Source: Sva-07 sp031398325
GTDB taxonomy: Bacteria > Actinomycetota > Acidimicrobiia > Acidimicrobiales > Ilumatobacteraceae
Length of the DNA: 64,000 bases
NCBI GenBank assembly: GCA_031398325.1
Contig: JANNNB010000072.1
Location: 1-64,000, forward strand
Direction of reading: 5' to 3'
Under the pieces are notes generated by a model. It was not told where the DNA came from. It ran no database searches and saw nothing but the letters and a program-made list of their open reading frames with translations. The translations under genes were made by a program, and so were the position numbers. This document shows positions 1 through 8,265 of this stretch, in pieces (the stretch's first letter is position 1; each line of letters starts with the position of its first letter).

Positions 1-1
1 C

Positions 2-937
2 GAGTTGGAGATCACCAACACCATCGGTTCAAAGGAGGGCTTCAGCCACTTGATGTGGGTGCTCCTCGATCGCGGTGACGCCGCCATCGTGCCGAGCCCG
101 AGCTATCCGATCCACATCTACGGGCCGCTGTTCGCCGGCGCCGACCTGCGCCAGGTGCCGATGCGCCACCTCGCCGATCCGCGGGTGCAGGGCGACTTCA
201 CCGGTGACTTCTTCGACAACCTCACCACGGCCTACGAGGTCGGATGGCCGAAGCCCCGCGTGCTCGTGATCTCGTTCCCGCACAACCCCACCGGCGCCGT
301 GGTCGACCTCGACTTCATGCAGAAGGTGGTCGACTTCTGTCGCGAGCACGAGATGATCGTCGTGCACGACTTCGCGTACGCCGACGTCGGCTTCGACGGG
401 TACCAGCCGCCGAGCATCCTGCAGGCCGAGGGGGCCAAGGAGTGCGCCGTCGAGCTGTACTCGATGACGAAGAGCTTCTCGATGGCAGGTTGGCGCAGCG
501 CCTTCCTGCTCGGCAACGCCGAGGTGGTCCAGGCGCTGGTGAAGCTGAAGAGCTACCTCGACTACGGCATGTTCCAGCCGGTGCAGATCGCGGCCACGGT
601 GACCTTGAACGAGGCGGCCGACTTCCCCGACGAGATCCGGGCGATCTACGAGTCGCGTTGTGACACGCTCATCGACGGGCTCGGCCGGATCGGCTGGGAC
701 ATCCCCAAGCCTGGTGGTTCGATGTTCGTCTGGGCGCCGATCCCGGAGCCCTACGCCGAGATGGACTCCGTGGAGTTCTGCTCGCTCATCGTGCGCGATG
801 CCGATGTCGCCCTGTCGCCCGGTGTCGGCTTCGGCCCAGGCGGCGAAGGATTCGTGCGGTTCGCGCTCATCGAGAACGAAAAGCGCATCCAACAGGCGAT
901 CCGCAATCTCAAGCGCGGCCTGCCCAAGCTGGGCTGA
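2..937 (+). CDS. alaC: AlaC-type class I/II aminotransferase (5' truncated by window edge)
   Basis: PLP-dependent aminotransferase, probably glutamate-pyruvate transaminase AlaC or a related alanine/diaminopimelate-type enzyme, acting in the cytoplasm. The frame is open at the window edge, so the N-terminal part is missing; 311 codons remain. Counting from the TTG at 5, I see the PLP-pocket segment SPSYPIHIYG at 31-40, the FPHNPTG loop at 91-97, the HDFAYAD segment near 121-127 and the Schiff-base lysine in SMTKSFSMAGWR (K156). The C-terminal half follows the E. coli AlaC pattern as I remember it (IPEPYA, SPGVGFG, VRFALIEN). The next gene encodes an ACT-domain protein, which fits amino-acid metabolism. 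The exact substrate cannot be fixed from sequence. Confidence 0.8.
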   Translation, partial: ELEITNTIGSKEGFSHLMWVLLDRGDAAIVPSPSYPIHIYGPLFAGADLRQVPMRHLADPRVQGDFTGDFFDNLTTAYEVGWPKPRVLVISFPHNPTGAVVDLDFMQKVVDFCREHEMIVVHDFAYADVGFDGYQPPSILQAEGAKECAVELYSMTKSFSMAGWRSAFLLGNAEVVQALVKLKSYLDYGMFQPVQIAATVTLNEAADFPDEIRAIYESRCDTLIDGLGRIGWDIPKPGGSMFVWAPIPEPYAEMDSVEFCSLIVRDADVALSPGVGFGPGGEGFVRFALIENEKRIQQAIRNLKRGLPKLG

Positions 938-954
938 CGGTTCGCGAAACCGTC
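936..954 (+). terminator. Inverted repeat at the aminotransferase stop codon
   Basis: GACGGTT at 936-942 and AACCGTC at 948-954 form a perfect 7-bp stem with a 5-nt loop, beginning in the stop codon. No T-tract follows, so it is at best a weak or non-canonical terminator. A second small dyad (GTCACC 1004-1009, GGTGAC 1014-1019) lies further down the 118-bp gap before the next gene. Confidence 0.3.
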
Positions 955-1055
955 ATCGGCGACGCCACGAGTTCGCCGGTGCCACGAGCCACGAAACAAG
1001 ATGGTCACCCGGTGGTGACGCAAGCCCGCACGCTGGACCGATACCGTCGCCGATC

Positions 1056-1673
1056 ATGGTCACCGTCGTCGTCAGAGTGTGGATGCCCGACCGCCCCGGC
1101 GCGCTCGGCCAGGTCGCGAGCCGCATCGGCGCAGTGCGCGGTGACGTGCTCGCCATCGAGATCCTCGAACACGGCGCCGGCCGGGCCATCGACGAATTGA
1201 TGGTGACGTTGCCCGATGAACAGCTGATTTCCCTCCTGACCGCCGAGGTCGATTCCGTCGACGGCGTGTCGGTCGAGAGCATTCGGATCGTCGACGAGGA
1301 TCGCACCGACCCGAGCCTCGCGTCCCTCGCACTCTGTGCTGCGGTGGCCGAATCGCCTCCGGACGAACGGATTCAGGTCCTGACCGCTGGCGTTGCCCGA
1401 ATCATCGAGGCCGATTGGGTGGCGATCACGCGCGCCTCGATGCTCGTCGACCACGTCGGCCAGGTACCCGAGTTGGGTTGGCTCTCCGCGTTCCTCGCAG
1501 GCAGCGAACATCTGGACGGCCTCGACGATTCGGCGCCGAGCGATCTCGTCTGGGTGCACCTGCAGGCCTCCGGCCTCACCTTGGCGGCTGGCCGAACCGG
1601 GCACCCGATCCACGAGCGCGAGCGCGTCAGGGTCTCCTTGGTCGGCCGCCTCGCCGACACGCTGCTCGTCTGA
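1056..1673 (+). CDS. ACT-domain protein with a C-terminal sensory-like domain
   Basis: 205-residue cytoplasmic protein. Residues 1-75 have the ACT ligand-binding pattern (VRVWMPDRPGALGQVASRIG, then alternating strands and helices), normally used to bind amino acids and regulate metabolism. Residues about 85-205 form a second domain that looks GAF-like by secondary-structure pattern (ARIIEADWVAITR, strands, LVGRLADTLLV); I am not certain of this. No enzymatic motif is visible. The ATG at 1056 is preferred: TACCGT at 1042-1047 lies 8 nt upstream, the leaderless spacing seen at many genes here, and the frame upstream is not protein-like. It follows an aminotransferase gene and may sense an amino acid. 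Confidence 0.75.
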   Translation: MVTVVVRVWMPDRPGALGQVASRIGAVRGDVLAIEILEHGAGRAIDELMVTLPDEQLISLLTAEVDSVDGVSVESIRIVDEDRTDPSLASLALCAAVAESPPDERIQVLTAGVARIIEADWVAITRASMLVDHVGQVPELGWLSAFLAGSEHLDGLDDSAPSDLVWVHLQASGLTLAAGRTGHPIHERERVRVSLVGRLADTLLV

Positions 1674-1682
1674 CCCTGCCGA

Positions 1683-3164
1683 TCAGCGTTCCCAGTGGCG
1701 GGAGCGTTCGACGGCGCGCAGCCACTGTGCGTGCATGAGGTCGCTGGTCGTGCGATCGGGGTCTGGTTGGAAGGCGGCATCGCATTCCCAGCGTGCGCCG
1801 ATGGCCGCCGTGTCGGGCCACACGCCCTCCGCGAGGCCGGCGAGGAACGCCGCACCGAGTGCTGTGGTCTCACGGTCGACCGGTCGTTCGACCGGTACGC
1901 CGAGCTGGTCGGCCTGGATCTGGCACAGCAGATCCATCGCCGACGCACCACCGTCCACCCGCAGCTCGGTGATCTTGGTCCTGCTGGCGGAGACCATCGC
2001 ATCGACGACGTCACGGGTCTGGAGTGCCATCGACTCGATGACTGCTCGGGTCAGGTGCGCGCGGCTGGTGCCACGCGTGATGCCGAGGATCGTCCCGCGT
2101 GCGTACGGGTCCCACCAGGGCGAGCCGAGTCCTGCGAAGGCCGGCACGACGAACACGCCGCCCGAGTCCGCCACGGAGGCTGCAAGGGGGCCGGCCTCGG
2201 CCGCGTCGTCGATGATCTGCAGCCCGTCGCGCAACCACTGGATGGCCGAACCGGTGACGAAGATCGACCCCTCGAGCGCATAGTGGGTCGTTCCGTCGCT
2301 CAACGTCCACGCAACGGTCGTCAGCATTCCGTCGGTCGGCTCCGGACACGTCGGTCCGACGTTGAGCAGCACGAACGATCCCGTCCCGTAGGTGTTCTTC
2401 GCCATCCCGGGCTCGACGCAGGCCTGGCCGAACAGGGCGGCCTGCTGGTCGCCGGCGACGCCGCTGATCGGTATGCCGGCGGGAATCCCGTCGAGTGCCG
2501 CCGTGACGCCGATGCGTCCACTCGACGGCACGATCGTCGGGAGGGCCGTGATCGGGACGTTCAGCAACGCACACAGCTCAGGATCCCACCCGAGCGTGCG
2601 AATGTCGCAGAGCATCGTCCGACTCGCGTTGGACACGTCGGTGGCGAATCGAGCGCCGCCGGTCAGGTTCCAGATGAGCCATGCGTCGATCGTCCCGATG
2701 GCGAGATCGTCGTCGACCGGAATGTCACGGTTCTGGAGCAGCCACTCGGCTTTGGTGCCGGAGAAATAGGGGTCGAGCACGAGGCCGGTCCGCTCACGAA
2801 TCAGCGGCAGATGCCCAGCTGCAGCGAGCTCGTCACAGCGCTCGGCCGTGCGACGGTCCTGCCACACGATCGCCGTGCCGTACGGCCTGCCGGTGGCACG
2901 GTTCCAGGCCAGCACCGTTTCGCGTTGGTTCGTGATCCCGATGGCCGCCACCGATTCGGCGCCCACCTGCGCCACGACGTTGCGGAGGGTGCGAGCCATG
3001 GCATCCCAGATCTCGACGGCGTCGTGTTCGACCCAGCCCGGCTGAGGGAAGTGCTGCGTGAACTCCTCGTAGTCGGCCACGCTGGGGGACCCGTCGGGGA
3101 AGATGGCCCGGCTGCGAACTCCGGTCGTGCCGGCATCGAGAGCGATCACACAGGAAGAACCCAC
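1683..3164 (-). CDS. glpK: Glycerol kinase
   Basis: ATP-dependent phosphorylation of glycerol to sn-glycerol 3-phosphate, feeding lipid synthesis and glycolysis. At 493 residues it has the usual FGGY-kinase length. The N-terminal phosphate loop DAGTTGVRSRAIF (10-22) opens the first actin-like domain; ITNQRETVLAWNRATGRP, TIDAWLIWNLTGG and, late, FAGLGSPWWDPYARGTILG are GlpK signatures. The start is GTG. It is transcribed divergently from pfkA across only 44 bp; on this strand TACATT (forward AATGTA, 3173-3178) sits 8 nt before the GTG, suggesting a leaderless transcript. No glpF or glpD gene is adjacent. Confidence 0.95.
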   Translation of the reverse strand: MGSSCVIALDAGTTGVRSRAIFPDGSPSVADYEEFTQHFPQPGWVEHDAVEIWDAMARTLRNVVAQVGAESVAAIGITNQRETVLAWNRATGRPYGTAIVWQDRRTAERCDELAAAGHLPLIRERTGLVLDPYFSGTKAEWLLQNRDIPVDDDLAIGTIDAWLIWNLTGGARFATDVSNASRTMLCDIRTLGWDPELCALLNVPITALPTIVPSSGRIGVTAALDGIPAGIPISGVAGDQQAALFGQACVEPGMAKNTYGTGSFVLLNVGPTCPEPTDGMLTTVAWTLSDGTTHYALEGSIFVTGSAIQWLRDGLQIIDDAAEAGPLAASVADSGGVFVVPAFAGLGSPWWDPYARGTILGITRGTSRAHLTRAVIESMALQTRDVVDAMVSASRTKITELRVDGGASAMDLLCQIQADQLGVPVERPVDRETTALGAAFLAGLAEGVWPDTAAIGARWECDAAFQPDPDRTTSDLMHAQWLRAVERSRHWER

Positions 3165-3208
3165 GATCGGCGAATGTACCGGAACGATCGTCGGCGTACG
3201 ATCCGCTG
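3165..3208. promoter_or_regulatory. Divergent glpK/pfkA promoter region
   Basis: The 44-bp gap contains two outward-facing -10-like hexamers: TACATT for glpK (complement of 3173-3178, 8 nt before its GTG) and TACGAT for pfkA (3197-3202, 6 nt before its GTG). Each promoter's -35 region must overlap the other's core. Neither has a convincing -35 hexamer. Confidence 0.4.
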
Positions 3209-4258
3209 GTGCGCGTCGGGATCCTCACTGGTGGCGGCGACTGCCCAGGCCTGAACGCAGTGATCCGTGCGGCGGTCCGCATCGGCGAGCGTGTCCACGC
3301 GGACGAGATCATCGGTTTCGTCGACGCGTGGGACGGTGTGATGAATCGTCGGACCGTGGACCTCACGGTCGAGTCGATGCGCGGCACCCTGCCCCGAGGC
3401 GGCACGGTGCTCGGGACGCGGCGCGGGAGCCCGTTCGAAGTCGACGGAGGCGTCGAACGAGTGGCGGGCATTTTCGACGACCAGGATCGAGGGGGGATGG
3501 GGCTCGACGGCCTCATCGTGATCGGAGGGAACGGCTCGCTCAGCGTGGCATGCCGGCTTCAGAAGGAGCACGGGCTCCCGATCGTCGGCGTGCCGAAGAC
3601 GATCGACAACGATGTCGTGGGCACCGATGTCACGTTCGGGTTCAACACGGCGGTGCAGATCGCCACCGATGCGATCGACCGGCTCCACACCACCGCCGAA
3701 AGTCATGACCGGGTGATGGTGGTGGAGGTGATGGGTCGCCACTCTGGCTGGATCGCCACGTACGCCGGCATCGCCGGGGGAGCGACCGCCGTGATGATCC
3801 CCGAGATCCCGTTCGACATCGACGAACTCTGTGAGCGGCTGGTGCGGCGCCACGAGCGTGGTCGCTATGCCTCGATCGTGGTCGTCTCGGAGGGAGCGGA
3901 GCCGAAGCCCGGCACGCTCGAGATGGAATCCAAGGTGTACGACCGGTTCGGACACGTCGTGCTCGGTGGGGTGGCCACACGCATCGCGGAGGCGATCGGC
4001 GAACGCACGGGCTTCGAGGCGCGGGTGGTGCAACTCGGCCACGTGCAGCGCGGCGGCACGCCGACCGCCTTCGACCGTGTCCTCTCGACCCGCTACGGCG
4101 TCGGCGCGATCGACGCGGTGCACCAGCGGGCGTGGGGCAAGATGACCGTGCTGCGCGGCGATCGAATCGTGCTGGAGGACCTCAGCGTCGCGGTGGGCAA
4201 GACGCGCCCGGTCGACGTCGAACTCTTCCGCGACGTCGCCGAGCCGTTCTTCGCCTGA
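3209..4258 (+). CDS. pfkA: 6-phosphofructokinase, ATP-dependent type
   Basis: Phosphorylates fructose 6-phosphate, the committing step of glycolysis. 349 residues, in the range of the actinobacterial group III enzymes. The start is GTG, with TACGAT 6 nt upstream. The N-terminal GILTGGGDCPGLNAVIR (4-20) is the nucleotide loop; GGNGS (106-110) carries a glycine at the position that separates ATP- from PPi-dependent enzymes; PKTIDND (129-135) contains the catalytic Asp and a Lys in place of the Gly of E. coli PfkA. The combination of that Gly and Lys is, from family knowledge, typical of ATP-dependent group III PFKs. MGRHSGWIA and the late GHVQRGG segment complete the active site. Confidence 0.92.
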   Translation: MRVGILTGGGDCPGLNAVIRAAVRIGERVHADEIIGFVDAWDGVMNRRTVDLTVESMRGTLPRGGTVLGTRRGSPFEVDGGVERVAGIFDDQDRGGMGLDGLIVIGGNGSLSVACRLQKEHGLPIVGVPKTIDNDVVGTDVTFGFNTAVQIATDAIDRLHTTAESHDRVMVVEVMGRHSGWIATYAGIAGGATAVMIPEIPFDIDELCERLVRRHERGRYASIVVVSEGAEPKPGTLEMESKVYDRFGHVVLGGVATRIAEAIGERTGFEARVVQLGHVQRGGTPTAFDRVLSTRYGVGAIDAVHQRAWGKMTVLRGDRIVLEDLSVAVGKTRPVDVELFRDVAEPFFA

Positions 4259-4309
4259 GAAGCGGCGACGCGGCGGGTCGTTCTGCTCGGAGCGGCTGCC
4301 CCACGCGCG

Positions 4310-4933
4310 TTACGAGATGACCGACGGAATGGCGGGGTAGGCCGGCTGCGTCGACTCGACGAACCCCGGAAAGTCGTAGGCAGAGAGCGGTTCCGATGTG
4401 AGTTCGCCATCGCCGCGGGGCCACGCCCGGTCCTCGCCATCGACTCTGATCCGCGCAGCATCGACATCGTCGAGCGCGGTCACGGTGGTGACGATCTGGG
4501 CCACGGCGTACCGCAGGTCGACGGCGTCGATGTCGTCGATGTCGCCGCTCAGGTCGACCGTTGCGATGCCGCTGAAGGTGCGGACCGAGTTGACCACGAG
4601 GTCTGGCGGGATCGCGGTCTCGATCCCCGCCTCGCGCTCGGCCAGGTTGGGGCCCGACATGAGCGATCGGATGACTGCCGACGACGTACTCGGTGCGTCG
4701 CGCATGGCCGATCGCAGCAGCTGGGTCTCGCCGGGTTCGTTCGGTGCCAGGAGGAAGATGAGGCTCGTGCCGGTGGCCTCGTCGCCGGTGGCGACATCGC
4801 TCGCGAACCGACCGCGATCCTCCTCGGGAATGTCGCGTGGTTCGGCGTCCGGTTGGATCGCGCACCCGGTGAGGCCGGCGATCGCAACGAGGAGGCAGCC
4901 CAGCCCTGTTCGAGCGGTGCTCGCGCGCTTCAT
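4310..4933 (-). CDS. Lipoprotein with GerMN-type domain (short LpqB-like)
   Basis: 207-residue secreted lipoprotein. MKRA..., a hydrophobic stretch and the lipobox LTGC (about 21-24) predict a lipid-anchored extracytoplasmic protein. The remainder resembles the GerMN domain found in LpqB and GerM (LIFLLAPNEPGETQLL, then ..IPPDLVVNSVRTFSGIATVDLS..). It is the third gene of the response regulator-kinase-lipoprotein operon and overlaps the kinase gene by 4 bases (ATGA), the same order as mtrA-mtrB-lpqB in mycobacteria. Mycobacterial LpqB is near 580 residues with a C-terminal beta-propeller; this protein ends after the GerMN part. It may modulate the neighbouring sensor kinase. Confidence 0.75.
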   Translation of the reverse strand: MKRASTARTGLGCLLVAIAGLTGCAIQPDAEPRDIPEEDRGRFASDVATGDEATGTSLIFLLAPNEPGETQLLRSAMRDAPSTSSAVIRSLMSGPNLAEREAGIETAIPPDLVVNSVRTFSGIATVDLSGDIDDIDAVDLRYAVAQIVTTVTALDDVDAARIRVDGEDRAWPRGDGELTSEPLSAYDFPGFVESTQPAYPAIPSVIS

Positions 4934-6363
4934 TCGTCGAGCTCCATCGCCATCAGTTCGATCACGAAGCGGGCGCCGCTCTGGCCGTCGGGTCGGTCTT
5001 CGACCCAGACGCGACCTCCGTGCATGCGGACATGTTCGTCGACCAGGGCCAGCCCGAGGCCGGCGCCTTCGCTCCCGGTTCGTCGGCCGGCTCCACCACC
5101 GCGAGCGAACCGCTCGAAGATGAGCTCGCGCTCGGACTCGGCGACACCGGGACCGGAGTCTTCGACCGCGATCTGGATGCAGCTGACGGGTTCGTCGTCG
5201 TCGTCCACGATCGTCATCGTGATCTCAGGCTCGCCGCCGCCATAGGCCCTGGCGTTGTCGATGAGGTTGGCGATCACGCGGGCGAGGCGGCGGCGGTCGC
5301 CTCGGATCAGGGCCAGCTCGGCTCGTTCGCTCACGTGGATCGGCGTGTTCGGAAGCGAGCTCACCGCGACTGCCTGCCGGACGAACTCGGCGGCCATCAG
5401 CTCCTCGAGGTGCAGACGTATCGCGCCGGCGTCGAACCGTGAGATCTCCAACAGGTCTTCGACGAGCCCCTGGAACCGGATCACGTCGCTCGACAACAGG
5501 TCGAGAGCGACCTGGGCGCGTTCGGGCATCTCGTCACGCCTCGCCTCCATCACCTCGACCGACGCAGCGAGCGTCATCAACGGCGAGCGCAACTCGTGAC
5601 TCACGTCGGACGCGAAGCGGGCGTCACGCTCGACGCGTTGCTGCAGCGCCTCGGCCATGTCGTTGAACGAATCGGTGAGGATCCGCAGGTCGGGGTCATC
5701 GGTCGACTCGAGACGTGTGTCGAGTCGACCGCCGGCGATCGACGACGCCGCCTGGGCTGCCGTTGCGACCGGCTTGACGGCGCGCCGTGCCGCGAAGACT
5801 CCGAGCAGGACTCCGAGCAGCGTGGAGATCAACGCCGCGAACACGAGAGACAGTCGCACACTCGACAGGGTCGCCTCCGCCTCGTCGAGGTTGAAGTACT
5901 CGAAGTAGGCGCCGACCCCCGGAACCAACCACCCGACCACGATGTTCAACTCGTCGCCGACGTTGGCGATCTGGCTGGCCGGCACGTTCTCCTCGATGAC
6001 GCGTGCACTGAGATCAGGCGGCAGGAGGTCGGGGTTGCCGGTGCCACTCCACAGATCCCGGTACCGGATCAGGTAGTTCTGTACACCGGCGCTGTTGAGT
6101 GATTCCGTGGCGCTCTCGGCGGTGGCGGGGTTGGTTCGCAGATCTCGTCCCACGCCCAGGGCGTTTCGCTGTGACGTCGTGGTCGCGGTGTCGATGCGTT
6201 GCTGGATCAGGTTGGACTTGGTCAAGCCGTACGTCGTCACAGCGAGGAACAGCGAGAGGGCGATCGAACCGAGGGTGAAGGTGAGCAAGATGCGGCGGCG
6301 AACGCCGAGCGCCCCTGGACGTGATCGGTGGGCCAGGCGACGGATCGACCCGCCGATGGTCAC
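4930..6363 (-). CDS. mtrB: Membrane sensor histidine kinase, MtrB-like
   Basis: 477-residue HAMP-linked histidine kinase. A first membrane segment at about 25-46, an extracytoplasmic sensor region to about 165, a second membrane segment (LVFAALISTLLGVLLGVFAA), HAMP, then the H-box DVSHELRSPLMT with the phospho-accepting His. The ATP-binding domain has an N-box (VIANLIDNARAYGGG), G1 (VEDSGPGVAE) and G2 (GAGLGLALVDEH). The GTG start overlaps the upstream response-regulator stop (GTGA), and the stop overlaps the lipoprotein start, so all three genes are translationally coupled. In mycobacteria MtrAB controls cell wall and division genes; the same role here is inference from order and similarity. 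Confidence 0.88.
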   Translation of the reverse strand: MTIGGSIRRLAHRSRPGALGVRRRILLTFTLGSIALSLFLAVTTYGLTKSNLIQQRIDTATTTSQRNALGVGRDLRTNPATAESATESLNSAGVQNYLIRYRDLWSGTGNPDLLPPDLSARVIEENVPASQIANVGDELNIVVGWLVPGVGAYFEYFNLDEAEATLSSVRLSLVFAALISTLLGVLLGVFAARRAVKPVATAAQAASSIAGGRLDTRLESTDDPDLRILTDSFNDMAEALQQRVERDARFASDVSHELRSPLMTLAASVEVMEARRDEMPERAQVALDLLSSDVIRFQGLVEDLLEISRFDAGAIRLHLEELMAAEFVRQAVAVSSLPNTPIHVSERAELALIRGDRRRLARVIANLIDNARAYGGGEPEITMTIVDDDDEPVSCIQIAVEDSGPGVAESERELIFERFARGGGAGRRTGSEGAGLGLALVDEHVRMHGGRVWVEDRPDGQSGARFVIELMAMELDE

Positions 6364-7046
6364 GTCTGGAGCCGGTACCCGAGCCCGCGCACGGTGACGA
6401 CGTGGCGTGGGTTGGCCGGATCAGCTTCGACCTTGGTACGGAGCCGACGAACGTGCACGTCGACGAGTCGGCCATCGCCGAAGTAGTCGTAGCCCCACAC
6501 CTTGTCGAGCAGCGACTCGCGGCTCAGCACCTTGCCCGGACTCTCGGCGAGTTCGCAGAGGAGTCGGAACTCGGTCTTGGTCAGGTGTACTTCGGTGCCG
6601 TCGCGCAACACCTTGCCTTCGTCGGGGATCAACTCGAGATCACCGAACGAGAGCCGGGCGTGGCCGTTGGCGCTCGGCCGGATCCGGCGGAGGAGGGCCC
6701 GGATGCGAGCCGACAGTTCCTTCGGGGCGAACGGCTTGGTCAGGTAGTCGTCGGCGCCGGCTTCGAGCCCGGCCACGACATCGTGGGTGTCGTTGCGGGC
6801 CGTGACCATGACGACGGGGACGTCGCTCGTCCGGCGAAGGGTACGACACAGCTCGAAACCGTCGATACCCGGCAGCATGATGTCGATCAACACGACGTCG
6901 GGCGGGTTGCGGTGGAACTTCTCGATCGCTTCCTCGCCGCTCTCGGCCTCGTCGACGATCCATCCCTCGTCTTCCAGGGCCAGCTTGACCGCGGAACGGA
7001 TGCGCTCGTCGTCTTCGACGGCCAGGATGCGTGTACCCACACCCAC
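6360..7046 (-). CDS. mtrA: OmpR-family response regulator, MtrA-like
   Basis: Two-domain response regulator of about 229 residues. The receiver domain (RILAVEDDERIRS; phospho-acceptor Asp in VVLIDIMLPGIDGFE; switch Thr in VMVTARND; Lys in LTKPF) is followed by a winged-helix DNA-binding domain ending in VRGLGYRLQT. Two GTG codons, at 7046 and 7040, can start it; no convincing Shine-Dalgarno separates them. An in-frame extension further upstream is not protein-like. The receiver and DNA-binding segments are close to mycobacterial MtrA as I recall it, and the gene order MtrA-MtrB-lipoprotein supports the name. Confidence 0.88.
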   Translation of the reverse strand: MGVGTRILAVEDDERIRSAVKLALEDEGWIVDEAESGEEAIEKFHRNPPDVVLIDIMLPGIDGFELCRTLRRTSDVPVVMVTARNDTHDVVAGLEAGADDYLTKPFAPKELSARIRALLRRIRPSANGHARLSFGDLELIPDEGKVLRDGTEVHLTKTEFRLLCELAESPGKVLSRESLLDKVWGYDYFGDGRLVDVHVRRLRTKVEADPANPRHVVTVRGLGYRLQT

Positions 7047-7126
7047 ATGATGCCCGATCCGTCGCTCGAATGGCGCACACCCCGCGCGACGAGGTGCGCG
7101 GGCCAGCAGACCGGCCGGCAGACCGG

Positions 7127-7945
7127 TCAGGAATTGATCTGCCGGAGCAGTGCGGCGTGAATCCCGGGCGCCGAGACGACCACGCCGGCGGTCGACGGCG
7201 GGCCGCCGTGGAAATCGGTGCACGTCGCGCCGGCCTCCGAGGCGATGAGTGTGCCGGCGGCGATGTCCCAGCTGTTCAGGTACTGCTCGAAGTACGCGTC
7301 GACCCGGCCGCAGGCGACGAGACACAGGTCGATCGCTGCCGACCCGAAACGGCGGATGTCGCGAACCTCGGGAAGCATCGACGCGACTCGCGCCGCTTGC
7401 GTGCGTCGGCGGTCACGGTCGTAGCTGAACCCGGTGGCCACGAGTGCCATGTCGATCGTCGACACCCCGGATACCGAGATCGGCGCGCCGTTGAGCGTGG
7501 CGCCCCCACCGCGGGCGGCGGAGAACATCTCGTCGAGTGTCGGCACGTACACCGCGCCCGCCACACCGCCGACTTCGTCGACGACACCGACGGACGTGCA
7601 CCACATCGGCAGGTCGTACACGTAGTTGACCGTTCCGTCGATCGGATCGAGGTGCCACTCGAGGCCGCTGGTGCCGACGTGATCGGCACCCTCTTCACCG
7701 ACGATCGCATCGTCGGGACGGACGCTCCGCAGCTGCCCTACGATCAGCGCTTCGGCGGCACGGTCGAACTCGGTGACCGGGTCGGTGGCCGTCGACTTCG
7801 TGTCGTGCGACACGGGAGTACCCACCCCGAGCCGACGGCGGCCGGTCGCGGCGAGTGTTCCCGCGTCGCGGGCGAGCTGTTCGGCGAGGCGGCGCAGATC
7901 GGGGAACGCGATTCCGGCGGACTCACCCTGCGCGTGGTGGTTCAC
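7127..7945 (-). CDS. Inositol monophosphatase family protein
   Basis: Mg-dependent phosphatase of 272 residues. GEEG, DPIDGTVNYV (metal-binding DPxDGT motif) and the C-terminal WDIAAGTLIASEAG are diagnostic of the family. Likely substrates are inositol 1-phosphate or histidinol phosphate. I chose the GTG at 7945 because it overlaps the TGA of the upstream small membrane protein (GTGA), implying coupling; an ATG at 7990 would add 15 unlikely residues and a 49-base overlap. Inositol phosphatase activity would fit the PI-lipid and mycothiol genes elsewhere in the window, but that link is inference. Confidence 0.85.
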   Translation of the reverse strand: MNHHAQGESAGIAFPDLRRLAEQLARDAGTLAATGRRRLGVGTPVSHDTKSTATDPVTEFDRAAEALIVGQLRSVRPDDAIVGEEGADHVGTSGLEWHLDPIDGTVNYVYDLPMWCTSVGVVDEVGGVAGAVYVPTLDEMFSAARGGGATLNGAPISVSGVSTIDMALVATGFSYDRDRRRTQAARVASMLPEVRDIRRFGSAAIDLCLVACGRVDAYFEQYLNSWDIAAGTLIASEAGATCTDFHGGPPSTAGVVVSAPGIHAALLRQINS

Positions 7946-8235
7946 CGCGGAGCGTGGCCCGCGTTGGTGCGATCTTCGATCTCCCGCCACTCGCCGAGCG
8001 CTCGCATGACGAGCACTGCGACGACCGCCATGCCGACGGCAGCCGTCACGGCGCCGACGAGCAGTCCGATGCCGGTCGGCAGGCCACAGTCACCCTCGCA
8101 CTGGAGTCGGATCAACGAATAACCGATGAGACCGCCAGCGAGCCCGGCGAGGAGGATGGCGGTGAAGGCGGCGATCCGCACGCCGACGGACGGCAACGCA
8201 GACAGTGCTCGCTCATCGTCGGTGGGCTGGCCCAT
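7942..8235 (-). CDS. Small two-helix membrane protein
   Basis: 97 residues with two hydrophobic helices (about 20-42, VRIAAFTAILLAGLAGGLIG; and about 55-77, GLLVGAVTAAVGMAVVAVLV) flanked by short charged ends; no family recognised. The ATG at 8235 is preceded by TACCAT (forward ATGGTA, 8243-8248) at 7 nt. Its stop overlaps the start of the inositol monophosphatase gene, so the two form an operon, divergent from dinB. Confidence 0.7.
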   Translation of the reverse strand: MGQPTDDERALSALPSVGVRIAAFTAILLAGLAGGLIGYSLIRLQCEGDCGLPTGIGLLVGAVTAAVGMAVVAVLVMRALGEWREIEDRTNAGHAPR

Positions 8236-8265
8236 GGCGCGGATGGTATCGGCCAGACTGGTTCG

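Noticed and set aside
1695..3254. A 519-codon plus-strand frame opposite glpK
   Set aside because: Antisense shadow of a clear glycerol kinase; no motif.
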